From contig NC_087072.1 of NCBI RefSeq assembly GCF_026151205.1, forward strand, positions 17,623,669 to 17,687,668: DNA of 64,000 nucleotides, read 5' to 3'. The notes beneath the pieces are model-generated. The model was not told the origin of the DNA. It did not search any database and was given only the letters and a program-made list of their open reading frames with translations. The translations under genes were made by a program, and so were the position numbers. This document shows positions 11,936 to 22,710 of this stretch, in pieces. How positions within the stretch are numbered: the first letter of the stretch is position 1; each line of letters starts with the position of its first letter. This DNA comes from Bolinopsis microptera. Taxonomy: Eukaryota > Ctenophora > Tentaculata > Lobata > Bolinopsidae.

Positions 11936-11994
11936 GCCCCCGACCGTTGAAACCAACTTCAATCGATGTATTTTCGGACGCTGATTCCGTATCA

Positions 11995-12023
11995 CCCCCC
12001 CCCCCCCGGCCCCCCCCCCCCCG

Positions 12024-12068
<45 letters not shown>
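11995..12068. repeat. Poly-C tract of about 70 bp
   Basis: The tract is cytosine, interrupted by only two short G interruptions. The - strand is therefore a long G run. Assembly length is unreliable in such tracts. Confidence 0.9.
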
Positions 12069-12090
12069 ATGACATAGGGTTAAAATGCTC

Positions 12091-12318
12091 CCCTGACGAG
12101 ATATTGGCGAAAAACTGTCTTGATCACGTGATATGACCGTGAAAGGAAGTTAGTCTAATTTCTCGTTGGCGTTGGGGTTTCAGCATATGCTTTTGTTAAG
12201 GAGTTGGTTAGGTTAGAGTTGGGATCAGATTATAGGGTTAGAGTTTCGAATAGTTTTTCAGGACCAGCTAGAGAACGAGTTGAAAAAGTCACGTGACAGT
12301 CGAGTGTAGAGTGATTAA
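12091..12318 (+). repeat. Dispersed repeat C, copy 1
   Basis: Shares CTAATTTCTCGTT, TTAGAGTTGGGATCA, GAGAACGAGTT and TCACGTGACAGTCGAGTGTA with copies at 12581-12801, 12819-12975 (inverted) and 21352-21458. The conserved 3' end contains the palindrome TCACGTGA. Noncoding. Confidence 0.75.
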
Positions 12319-12580
12319 TCAAAATCTTTAGGTTGTTCAGTCGGCAATAGCTAAAAATAACCGGTCCATAAGCGTTAAGATTTTTGTAGCCTGAGCAGTG
12401 TAGCTGCACAACGTCTCAGCAAACCTTACCGGCTGAGTGTGACTATGTACTAGAGTTGATAGCGTCTTCATAGCAAGTTCATGTTGATCGCGCGCTTAAG
12501 TTTACTGATTGCACCCTGGCGCATTCCAAGCTTCAATTGACACAATTTAGTCAATTAAAGGGCAAAAATATGTAATTGTA

Positions 12581-12975
12581 TTGCTCTCCTGGCGAGATAT
12601 CAGCAAAAACTGTTTTTATCACGTGACCATATAATGAAGTTGGTCTAATTTCTCGTTAGGATTAGGGATTGAGTTAAGGTTAAGTTAGAGTTGGGATCAA
12701 ATTAGACTTAGAGGGTTAATGTTTAAAATTGTCATTTACTTTCAGGGCCACCCGGCCCAGAGAACGAGTTAAAAAAGTCACGTGACAGTCGAGTGTAGAG
12801 TTAAAATTGTAATTAATCACTCTACACTCGACTGTCACGTGACTTTTTTAACACGTTCTCACGGCCGGTGGCCCTGATCAGTGGCTATTCAAAACCCTAA
12901 TACATAATATTTGACTATTATTCCAACCCTAATAGTAATATAACCCAATCCCAACAAAAGCATATGCTTAGGAGG
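12581..12975. repeat. Dispersed repeat C, copies 2 and 3 in head-to-head inverted pair
   Basis: Copy 2 (12581-12801, +) and copy 3 (12819-12975, -) face each other. Their ends form 42-bp inverted arms at 12760-12801 and 12819-12860 around a 17-bp spacer. The arms contain AAAGTCACGTGACAGTCGAG and differ at very few positions. Such a pair would fold into a stable hairpin. Confidence 0.8.
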
Positions 12976-13062
12976 TGCACGATAAAAATAAACTTGCTCG
13001 ATAAAAATAAACTTGCTCGGATTAAATAAACTTGCTCGGATTAGATCGGATATTCAAAATAT

Positions 13063-13521
13063 TTGTACCATATCCTCATGTATAACTCTAGTTGCTGGGG
13101 AATGCCTAAATCGTACTGGAACAAACTAAATACATGTCACCGTAACCACCTCAGAAAGATCATGAATGTCAACTGGCCACGCAGTATGATGTCCAAAGAT
13201 ACCCTCTACAAACAGAGTAACTCTACCCCTATGTCTGAGCGTGCTGAGTTATCTAGGTGGAAGATGCTAGGACACATACTGAGGAGTGATGAAAGATCAC
13301 CAGCTCAAGCTGCGCTGTGTTTTGCTGTCGAGATGTGTAATGAAGTTGGTAGACTCGGGGCTCACAGACGTAACCTCCTACACCACCTGAGGGTTGACCT
13401 CTGGAAGCGTTTCATCTTGCTGGAGTCGTATGATGATATTCTCCATTTGAGAGAACTTGCTAGTGACCGTGGTTATTGGAGTAAATTGTTTAACTTTATA
13501 CTTGAGTACAAGTCAATTTGA
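13063..13521 (+). pseudogene. 5'-truncated RTE-like LINE, C-terminal end only
   Basis: A 152-residue open frame matches only the last part of an RTE-type polyprotein: YNSSCWGMPKSYWNKLNTCH, HLRKIMNVNWP, RWKMLGHILRSDE and RNLLHHLRVDLWKR. The thumb-to-tail order parallels the intact LINE at 3077-6190, but the sequence is clearly a different subfamily. The endonuclease and catalytic Asp-Asp region are missing, as expected for incomplete reverse transcription at insertion. The frame is still open, so the insertion is not very old. Three copies of an AAACTTGCTCG unit precede it at about 12989-13037. Confidence 0.8.
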
Positions 13522-13660
13522 TTATTGGGACATATAATTTTACAAAGGATCACGTTTCGGTTCTAAATTATTTTAGGATTGTTGACATTTGTAAGATTGA
13601 CATGTTTGATAATAATTGTTCATGTTTTCTAGAGAGTTTGAGAATTTTCACAATACCAAA

Positions 13661-14258
13661 TCACAGTGCTGGCAAGCACGAGCGGTGTCTTTATTGGGGG
13701 AATACTATGTACCCCCTTTACTATTGCACCCCCTTTACTATTATAACCCCTTTACACCCCCTTTGGTAGTACACGTTGGAAGCCTCTTTCGTGCACGCGA
13801 AGCGTGCACTCCGGCCGCCTCCGGCAGGAGTTTTTCAGGCATTAAGACTTATCGGAAGTCGTTCAGCAGATTTATTTTCAGTTCAAAACATTCTAATTTG
13901 ATGTCAAAGATGACAGGAATAAAAAATAGTTATGTTGAGATTTTTAAGAAATTTGCATAAAATACTCGCCAGCACTGTTATACGAAATTCGGTAAAAACC
14001 CAAAATCGCCATATTCAAGTGCCTTAAAAACTATGTTAAAATTGAGTTAGAGATCTGAAATTTTTCAGGGCGTCTAGACGTTGACCAAATCGACTGTAAA
14101 AAAGTTTCAAGTTTCAGGAGCATCGGAAAATGGGTTTTCTAGAACCCCTGTTTTACGACAGATTGTCGTGATATATACATACATTCAGGGATAGACGCTT
14201 TGCCAGTCAATTATAGGCTATATTCAGGTGTCCGTAGATTCAGAAGCTTTAAAGATGC
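13661..14258 (+). repeat. Interspersed repeat family A, copy 2
   Basis: Aligns with 1-513 in opposite orientation. Relative to copy 1 it carries an extra GC-rich stretch of about 70 bp at 13765-13832 with a self-complementary core (GTGCACGCGAAGCGTGCAC). It begins about 140 bp after the end of the LINE fragment. Confidence 0.78.
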
Positions 14259-14270
14259 AGCCATTTCGGA

Positions 14271-14809
14271 CCACAGGTCTTGAAGATAATTGTTTAGACT
14301 TTAGTTTACATTATGTTAAAAAGTAATTCAACGTCATCATCACCACTTGATGACGTCATCAAGTTAACCATTTTTAAAACTTGATTTTTCATAAAGTAAT
14401 CATTTTTCAAATCGATTTTACGCCATTAATAAGTAATTTTATTCAAAATTTGAGGACATTTTCACCTTAGATAATTGTTTAAGCATTCTGAAAATCTACC
14501 GGAAAATTTTCCTACCTTGCTCCTTCATAAAGATATTCGCTATTGAAGTTAGTGCTTTTTTGAAGAATAATTTTTAAAAACGCTAATTTTACGTTCTAGT
14601 ATTCTCTGGTGTTGCACCATCCCTTGGGTTGTGGAGCTCAATTTTGCTTTCTAAAGGTCTAAATTGTGTCATAGGCTAGTTTAAAGTTAAAAATCGAAAA
14701 GTTGTACACGTGGGGCCACGCCCAAATTGATAGAAAATTGCTAAAATCACTAATAATTGTTGTTTTCACCAATTTCCGTCAACTTTGGAGTGCCGTTGTG
14801 ATTACATTA
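14271..14809. other. No recognisable feature
   Basis: AT-rich spacer between repeat A and the mariner-like MITE. No coding or structured signal seen. Confidence 0.35.
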
Positions 14810-14810
14810 T

Positions 14811-15583
14811 ACAGGGTGGGCCAAAAGTCAGTGTGCAAACGTTGGCCTTAATAGCTCAGTCACTGAGTGCCCAATTGAAATACTTCCTTCTGGTATGACT
14901 AAGTACCACCACTGGTTCGAGGAATTTGTCAACTCGAAAAATATTCGCGTTCATTTTTTTCAAATGGAGGTTCATTTTCACATTTATTTGAAAGTTTGGA
15001 TAGTCGGATCAAGCTAAATGTTATTGAATTGTGTTTGGCCATTCGAATTACGTTTGCCCTGAAAGAATTAGAACTGTAGCTTCTCAGATGACCGAGATAT
15101 GAAGCATAACGAGTTTATTCATTACGTGTGATCAGGTGATTGGTTTACCTAATCACGTGATAAGGTGACCCCGTTAACTACCCCGTTAAACATTATGGGA
15201 ATTGTTAAGGGTGCCCAATTAAGGTGTCGTGTCACGGTGTCACATAATCACCCAGTCAATTTTGTTAACGAGATACACAAAATGCTTGATAACTTCGTTA
15301 TTTCTAATCCGTTTTGCCTCATGTTTTCAGATCATATGCAACATTTGATAATCTACCGTCTCTAAAAAATTAGGCGTTCAGCATGTTCAGAGAAAACAAT
15401 ATAGGTGTTTTAATATTGAATGGGCGTGGTCTAAAATATTCGAATTTTCAAATTTTGACGACGGAATCCTCGAACCAGTAAGTACAGTATGCCATCTGCA
15501 AAGCAACAGCCCCCTCAAATATAAAACACGGCGGAGGTATAAGACCCAACGTTTGCACACTGACTTTTGGCCCACCCTGTAGT
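14811..15583. mobile_element. Tc1/mariner-type non-autonomous element (MITE)
   Basis: The terminal inverted repeats are TACAGGGTGGGCCAAAAGTC continuing AGTGTGCAAACGTTGG on the left (from 14811) and the exact complement on the right (about 15547-15583). The terminal TACAGGGTGGGCCAAAAGT is typical of Tc1/mariner-related elements, and TA at each outer edge fits the TA target. The interior of about 700 bp has no transposase frame. A solo end of the same family lies at 47216-47236. Confidence 0.85.
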
Positions 15584-15985
15584 TTTTCTTGAAATACTTT
15601 GAAACTTTTCATGCTTATCAAACTATATATAAACCACCATCATGCAAAAATTTACGTTGATTCAATATTGGATGCGCACGCAACTTCCGCTCAAGGTTTG
15701 CACGTGCGAAAGGTTAAAATTTTGCTCATTCGTGATTTTGAACAAATTCTGCTTTGCCACGACAGTTCAATGTCATTATATATGAATTTAATGCCAACTT
15801 GAATGAGTATAAAGTTGCATATTCAGTCAGTGATCGACCGATATGCTTACCTAAACACTAGGAAATTTTTTTAAAGGAAAAATTTCGAAATCGTTGAAAT
15901 AACCTCCTTATTAATATTAATGAAGTTATGAGTTTACATTTCGGCTTTGTAAAGTACCCTGACATTATAATCAAAAAGAGATGAT

Positions 15986-16345
15986 ATTTGACCAAAACCC
16001 ATAATCATGGGTAGAGTGGACCGCTGCCAGTGTCTCTCTTTTCCAAACAAAAGGCAATGATATCAATTTGAATGACCGTCATCAACTGCAAAATGATACC
16101 GAGAATGAAATCGGTCGCTCGCTTTTCCCATTCATTTACAATTGAAATAGATTACATGTTATAAATCGAAACTTATTACAATTCGTAAGCCATGAATGAG
16201 TGGGAAAAGCGAGCGACCGATTTCATTCTCGGTATCATTTTGCAGTTGATGACGGTCATTCAAATTGATATCATTGCCTTTTGTTTGGAAAAGAGAGACA
16301 CTGGCAGCGGTCCACTCTACCCATGATTATGGGTTTTGGTCAAAT
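15986..16345. repeat. Foldback element with 150-bp inverted arms
   Basis: Left arm 15986-16135 and right arm 16192-16345 are near-perfect reverse complements around a 56-bp loop. The right arm has a 4-bp insertion (AGTG) near the loop. Outer ends are ATTTGACCAAAACCC and its complement. No protein is encoded. It could be a foldback MITE or a recent local inverted duplication. If transcribed it would give a long hairpin RNA. Confidence 0.92.
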
Positions 16346-16504
16346 TTGTTATACCTTTTTGGAATGATTAATGAATTTTGCCTAGCTGCCATATTTAATG
16401 ACGCGCGGCTTTTAGAGCTTCAGTGTTCAGTAAGTGTAAAAGTCGTGTAATTTGACGAAATTTGTTGATTTTTATCGTATTATTTTGTCATATGACATAT
16501 CTTT

Positions 16505-17146
16505 TGTAGGTTTACAACCTACCAGGACGCGCGCCGAGTTGGACTCGTCGACGGTCCTAATATCAAATATACGGAACAAATATTTTACGAGTATCACCCG
16601 TTAATTATTAAATATATCTTCGGTTCCTAAAATGAGATCATTTTGAAAATTTGTATAAACTTTCCAATAGGACTGTCAAAAGTGTTCAAAAAATTTGGTG
16701 GATGTGATGTCCGAGTTTATAAAGTGATGAAAATAGGACAAAAAAGTAAAAACGTTGCTTTATGCTTTGAGCTGTAATATAAAACATATAATGTCTAATT
16801 ATACACATAATGTCTAAATATAAATAATTGAATATCAAATATGCCTCAAATTTTTCGGACAGCTTTTTTGTAAGTTTATTAGTAAACTTACTAATTTTTA
16901 TTAAAATTGGATTTAATTGAGGGATCAAGGTTAAGCTTAATTGTTAATGCAATGCTTAATGTGCATTATGCATTTGTTTGAAGAAATTTGTGCCATGCCG
17001 GCCGAAATTAGCGCTAAAACACCATTCTACTAAACTGTTTACAGTCGGCACGCGTGTTAACGGGTGATACTCGTAAAATATCTGTTCCATATATTGGAAC
17101 ATGGAAGTCCAACTCGGCACGCGTTCTGGTAGGTTGTAAACCTACA
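16505..17146. mobile_element. MITE with about 95-bp terminal inverted repeats
   Basis: Left TIR 16505-16604 and right TIR 17057-17146 begin TGTAGGTTTACAACCTACCA and end ACGAGTATCACCCGTTAA. The first 17 bases are nearly palindromic in themselves (TAGGTT-TAC-AACCTA). The middle of the TIRs differs by substitutions, so the insertion is not fresh. The interior (about 450 bp) is AT-rich with no transposase. The superfamily is not assigned; no clear target duplication is seen. Confidence 0.8.
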
Positions 17147-18246
17147 ACACGCGTGGCTCACTGTCGATTGCACATTACCTAGATTTAGCACGCTTGCACA
17201 TGTCTCACGTTACGTAGCTGGGGACCTCAGGCTATCATGTTCATAAACCGAATAGAGAATAGGCGGAATGACAGGCTGAGCGCGGCCCAGTAAGTCTCAC
17301 GGCGCGATTTTCATTTCACGATCTGGTGCACTTGTGCAGCTGCAGTGCGCGCAGCGAGCACAACGTGGAGACATCAATGACGGATGATACTGATCGTCTA
17401 AATTTCTTCTCGAAATATTAGTCACCAACTATTAAAAACGATCGAACAACTTTGAAAACGAAGCTTCGAAATCAAAAGTAGTCCATTGACAATACACTTA
17501 ATTGTTGTTCATTGTTAATGAACTAGCCCGGCGCGCTATTTTTATTCGTAGCACTTGCCTCGGGCCATAATATTTCGAGAATTAAGATAGTGGCGCGCGC
17601 TACTTCGAAGAAATTTTGTAGACGAGTAACATCCGGCCGTCAAACTTAATTGACGATGTCAATCCTTCGCAGCTTAGCGAAGCCCAATGGTGCATCTCGC
17701 CGATCTAATGAGAAGCATTATTGAATGCGCGGTGCAGCTCCCTGTGAAATATATACTGCATCGCACTACAATCATCGCATTTTATTGTTTATGAAAAATA
17801 CATATTAAATATTTTTCCACCAACATCAATAATTTATCAACTACAATTTAACTTAACATTATGATTAATTGACGATGTCAATTCTTCGTAGCTCAGCGAG
17901 GCCCAGTCTATACTAGTAGTGCATCTTGCCGATCAACTGTCAGGGGCGCTTTTATGTTTTAGAAAAATCTCGAAGATCGGGTGTAAAGTGATTTAGCACG
18001 CTCGAGAACATTATCGTATTATAATTTTAAAATCTTTTCATTGTCCACACTTTCTTGTGGAATACAAATTTTGAAGTTTATAAATTACTTTTTTTGCCAC
18101 ATTAGGATAAAACCAAAGGTATTGATTATATTTATTTTCATTATTAACATAACTGGTTCTCTCAAACATTCTAAAATGTAAAAATAAAATATAATAAACC
18201 ATTTAAAATACTTTTATATTTTACATTTTAGAAATCATATCTTTCT
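17147..18246. other. No gene; inverted copy of repeat B only
   Basis: Contains one inverted copy of repeat B (about 17960-18005) and a local duplicate of TTAATTGACGATGTCAAT (17646 and 17866) followed by similar text ending in GATC. Otherwise featureless to me. Confidence 0.4.
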
Positions 18247-18353
18247 TTAACGGGTAATACTCTTAAAATAGTTGTTCCAAATCACAAATATTCCAAATAA
18301 AGACTGTCGACGAGTCCAACTCGTTCCGTGTCTTGGTAGGTTACAAATCTACA
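18247..18353 (-). repeat. Solo end of the long-TIR MITE family
   Basis: Matches the right TIR of 16505-17146: TTAACGGGTAATACTC at the inner side and GGTAGGTTACAAATCTACA at the outer side. No partner TIR was found nearby, so it is a truncated copy. Confidence 0.7.
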
Positions 18354-18639
18354 AATCTTTCTTAAATATTTTTAAATTTTAAAGCTTAAAACATGAAAAG
18401 ATTTTTGATGTTCGGAGGGGGTTCATTTTAGTTAGGAATATATGAATTACTCGCCCCGGAAGAAACGACTTGCTGAACGCTGTGATGCTTGCCCCACACA
18501 GTACAACTGCTCGGCCATTTCGTGTTAAATGTCATGAGAAATGCCTTATGAAATGATATGAGGATCGCAACGTGAGATAAGAAACGACTTGTGGAGATTC
18601 TTTATTTTATTTACATTCTTACTTATCTATTTAATTGCT

Positions 18640-19095
18640 TGAAACAAGACTAAGAGCGGATCTGCACATTGTCAAATTGGGGATTTCCAATCTACAGCTG
18701 TACGGAAGAGTACCCACCTCTAATCAATCTCATAAACAACCCCCAAACTTCCATAAGCCGCAACTGGATTCCACAATTGGGCACAATACTCAAGATAAGA
18801 CCTTATTAAAGCTTTATAGATAGCAACCATAACAACTTTTTCGCTTATTACTAAATTCCTTACAATCCAAAAAATCATATGATTTACCTTAGAAATGCAT
18901 ACTTTGATCTTACTTACCTTTACTTTTACTTCTAAAGCAGGGAGCTATGGATAATAACCCCAACTCTTTTTCCTTTGCGGATACTTAGTTCTACACCATT
19001 TACCTTATGATTTAAATTAGGATTGTTGTTAAAATGAATATGTACTACTTTGCACTTGACAGGATTAAAATTGACTATTATAATTGACTATTAGA
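18640..19095 (-). pseudogene. Degraded reverse transcriptase C-terminal region (CR1/L2-like LINE)
   Basis: Translating the - strand gives NPVKCKVVHIHF, VNGVEL, then GVIIHSSL, CISKVNHMIFWIVRN and YKALIRSYLEYCAQLWNP. This is the conserved post-catalytic block of CR1/Rex/L2-type reverse transcriptases (normally LGV.ID..L ... KAN..LG.I.R ... LYK.LVRP.LEY..Q.WNP). The frame is broken by stops and at least one shift, the catalytic Asp-Asp is absent, and only this end is left. This is a third LINE lineage in the window. Confidence 0.65.
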
Positions 19096-19287
19096 ACAAG
19101 TGACTGGACTTTTCATATCACATATAAAGATAAGGTTATATTAGAATAAACAACTATTGCCTGACAAAATGACCTAACGCAATGTTGCCATGGCAATGTT
19201 GGCAACAGCCTCGTTAGAGGTGCCATGAATGAAAAACAGCCACTAAGCTAGAAGTATCTGCCAGAGCAGGCAAAGCAGAGCACCGTT

Positions 19288-19305
19288 GGGGGGGGGGGGG
19301 GGGGT
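19288..19305. repeat. Poly-G tract
   Basis: About 18 consecutive guanines. Surrounding sequence to 19680 has no recognised feature. Confidence 0.9.
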
Positions 19306-19682
19306 GGTCTAGAGGCAGAGCCCATTGGAAAATTTACCCCTCAGAAAAATTTGGAGAAATTTGAAGCATTTTCCATATTATTCAGTATCCTGACTCATAC
19401 AAAATTATTCCTAGAGATACACAAATTACAAACCTATATTTGGAAGTGTAAGGAATTCTTCGTCAAGTCTCAAGAATTCAGAAGATCTTTGACAATTGAC
19501 ATAATATGTTAGCTTTTTAGGAAATATTCTCAGGGCAGGCAAGGCTTTTGTCAGGAGAGGCTTCACCTGCCCTGCCTCATTGCTGGCTACATGGATGGGG
19601 AAATTTCTTTCCAGCTGTTCTTAACAGATCTCTTATTTAGATAATATACTAATAAAGTTAGTTTGCTGATTCATGATCTATG

Positions 19683-19971
19683 CAGTGGCGTAACGAAGGG
19701 CCCTGCTGACCCCGCTGTGCAGGGGGGCGCCGTCTAAGGGGGGCGCCAAATCGTCGTTTGAATGTGGGACAATTTCGAAAACTTAACTAAAGTACTAGCA
19801 AAACTGTGCGTTTTGCTCTAGATACACACTTTTTTAGAGATTTTTACCGGCGTATCTTCTAAAATCACCTAATTTGTTCAATTTTAGGGAGGGGCACCAA
19901 AAGGGGAGGGGGCGCCAACAGGGGGGCGCCTTTTCGGCAGGGGGGCGCCAACAGGCAACGTTACGCCACTG
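19683..19971. mobile_element. hAT-type MITE, 289 bp, perfect 8-bp target duplication
   Basis: The terminal inverted repeats are CAGTGGCGTAACG on the left and CGTTACGCCACTG on the right. They are flanked on both sides by the identical octamer GATCTATG (19675-19682 and 19972-19979). An 8-bp duplication is the hallmark of the hAT superfamily. The interior is made of repeated GGGGGGCGCC and has no coding capacity. A possible solo end of a related element (CAGTGGCGTTACC) lies at 49210. Confidence 0.9.
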
Positions 19972-20098
19972 GATCTATGATGGTGCAGTAGCTATAGTTG
20001 GTATCTTAGGTACGATCAAATTATTATATTAAGCTTGAAGTAACACCAGATCTAATCAGTAGGAGTGTTATATATCTGAATTTGGCACTAGATGTGTC

Positions 20099-22710
20099 AT
20101 GAGTGAAGCTCATCAGATCCTGAGAAGAGAACTCAAAGAAATTTGGAAAGGTATAAACTCGAAATAATTTAACGTTTTAACCATGAACCACACACTTTAG
20201 TTAATGTTTTTAATATGATCAATGCTTGGTTGATAGTTGTTGTATCGACAGTTAGACATCCTTCCCAAATATTCCGTTCTAACTAGATCACTGTTGCCTC
20301 TGTCAAATTTTTAAAACTGTGTTTCAGGGTTACCTATCAATTATAAGACATGTTCAAAAGTATTAAAGCGTGATTCTGTGTTCTGCGATTACTTCAATGC
20401 CTTCCTCTCACTTCCAGTAAGTGTTTATCGAATTTGTTTATGATAAAAGCTTCGAATTTAGATAATGTAGTTTGTTTTTTAAACTCGTCAACAAGTAACC
20501 TAACTGACTCTGAACCAGGCATTTGCTCGACCTCTGTACTATGACAGAAAAACAGAGAGTCTCCTGGAAGTGTATAGAGATTGTAAGGTTCCCGTAGTCG
20601 GTATCACTATACAAGCTCCCGTTCCTGTTGGAGAGGTTCAGGAGCTCCTCTTGGTCTGGCTACTCAAGTACAGACTACCACTATTCCTCAGGTTACTGGC
20701 CGAACTGTTTTATTTCGTATTTTTTCCATCGCCTTAAAAAGGCAATAGATGGTTAGAAGTGGTAGGAATTGAGGACGGGTATAGTGGGTAGGTATGTTTT
20801 TCGTGTCACGTGAGTCATGAATTGTGTCACAAAGGAAAACATGCATTACCCTCCGCATAACCATTTAAATGCATCTTCTCTGCGCGCGGAGCAGTAATGG
20901 TGTCATCTCCACGGTTACCCTCCGCACACGTTTGCACGATTCGACGATTGTATTACACTTTCAAATGCGCGGCGCCAAGCTGACTAAAGTTTTCATAACA
21001 GTTACGGTCATAGGTCAGCGTACGTATGTAATTACAATAATTTATTCTGTTGTTTTAAATGGATTTTAATATAAACAATGTTGATCATTGATGCGCTACA
21101 AGTACAAGTATAACGCATTATATTAACACACTAATTTCACGTTTTGTTGTGAGTTATTGGTGCAACAACCGACTTGGCTCCCGATAATGCTATTAGAAAT
21201 TAGAAATTAGAAAGGTCATTGCAAAATTACATGTGTCAAAACTCAGATCCCAATCAGTTAAATGAAGATTATTAATAATCCGTTATATTGTTGAACGAGC
21301 GTGCTTAATGATAATCACTTTACAGTCGATCTTCGAGATTGTTCTAAAATTGGAATTAATATATCACATAATAGGTTAGGGTTTCGAATAGTCGTTCAGG
21401 GCCAGCTAGAGAACGAGTTGAAAAAGTTACGTGACAGTCGAGTGCAGAGTAATTAATCATAATGATCATCCTTTGTTGAACAAATTATGATGCTGATATT
21501 ATGGGCTCTTACTAAATCGCTCGCCCAAAAATTTCACGTGACTTTGGTTTTTTTTGGTTGTACAAAACGGTTTTAGTAGGAGCGGATATTATGTTGAACA
21601 TGATTGTCGAGCGATTAATTTGTTATACGAAATGGACCGTAAATATTATTATGAGTTACATTATGATTACCTAATACGGATTTCACGACTACCATTTTAT
21701 TCAATCTAACAACTTATGTAGACTTGTAAACAACCATTCCTTCACATGGCTTTTGTAAATTGTAATTTTAAATTTTAAAAGGCAATGCCTACGAGTACGG
21801 TCGATGGAAATCTAGCGTCCGCTAACCGGCGCAATTCTTGTTGTTATTTCTTACAATCTGAAATGCTTTAGTGCAGAGTGTTCCTAATTAACAGGAAGTA
21901 ACAGAACTACTTGCAGGACGACTCTATATGTTGAATATCAGCTATGTAAGCAGTTGTTACGAGTGAGCGGGGCAGTTCCAGACCGACCGGATAGTGACGA
22001 GGAACTGACAGAGAGTGAGACGGAGGAGGGTAGTGAGTCCGAGATAGTTATCAAGGTGAGTCCGAGGTAGTCGTCAAGGTGAGTCCGGGATAGTTGTCAA
22101 GGTGAGTCCGAGATAGTTGTCAAGGTGAGTCCGAGATAGTCGTCAAGGTGAGTCCGAGATAGTCGTCAAGGTGAGTCCGAGATAGTCGTCAAGGTGAGTC
22201 CGAGATAGTCGTCAAGGTGAGTCCGAGATAGTCGTCAAGGTGAGTCCGAGATAGTCGTCAAGGTGAGTCCGAGATAGTCGTCAAGGTGAGTCCGAGATAG
22301 TCGTCAAGGTGAGTTCGAGATAGTCGTCAAGGTGAGTCCGAGATAGTCGTCAAGGTGAGTCCGAGATAGTTGTCAAGGTGAGTCCGAGATAGTCGTCAAG
22401 GTGAGTTCGAGATAGTCGACTATTTAGAGTATATTTCTGATTCATTTGCAACATAGTTTTATGGAATTTGAGGAATTAGGATACATTGTTAATGTACTAA
22501 TTACTAACAACTCCATGTTGCTCTCCAGGAGAGACATGTGCTAGATATAGCTGGACTAGACCGCAGTTCACAGATGAGTACTGCGGAGGGGCTCTCAACT
22601 CCTCTAATAGAGGTCCCTCAGTCTCCCGCTCCTAGTAGCACTGTACACACACCAATATTGGAGGACAGTGATCACATCACTCACACTCCGCACTCAATCG
22701 ACCAAGACAG
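20099..22710 (+). CDS. RGS22: RGS22-like gene, exons 1-5 (N-terminal RGS22 signature)
   Basis: Exons: 20099-20150, 20328-20416, 20519-20691, 21917-22055 and 22529-22710. Exon 1 encodes MSEAHQILRRELKEIWK. Exons 2-4 encode the conserved RGS22 N-terminal domain: KRDSVFCDYFNAFLSLP, then PLYYDRKTESLLEVYRD, then TTLYVEYQLCKQLL. Exon 4 ends in an acidic Ser/Glu stretch (DSDEELTESETEEGSESE). The exon 3 to 4 junction (phase 2) was decided because only the acceptor at 21916 keeps the frame and the RGS22 match. Exon 4's final 23 bp are unit 1 of a minisatellite that runs into the intron. Exon 5 is Ser/Thr/Pro-rich and probably disordered. Confidence 0.85.

Noticed and set aside
22033-22418. CRISPR-like regular array
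   Set aside because: Units are contiguous 23-bp repeats with no unique spacers, in animal DNA, and begin inside an exon.
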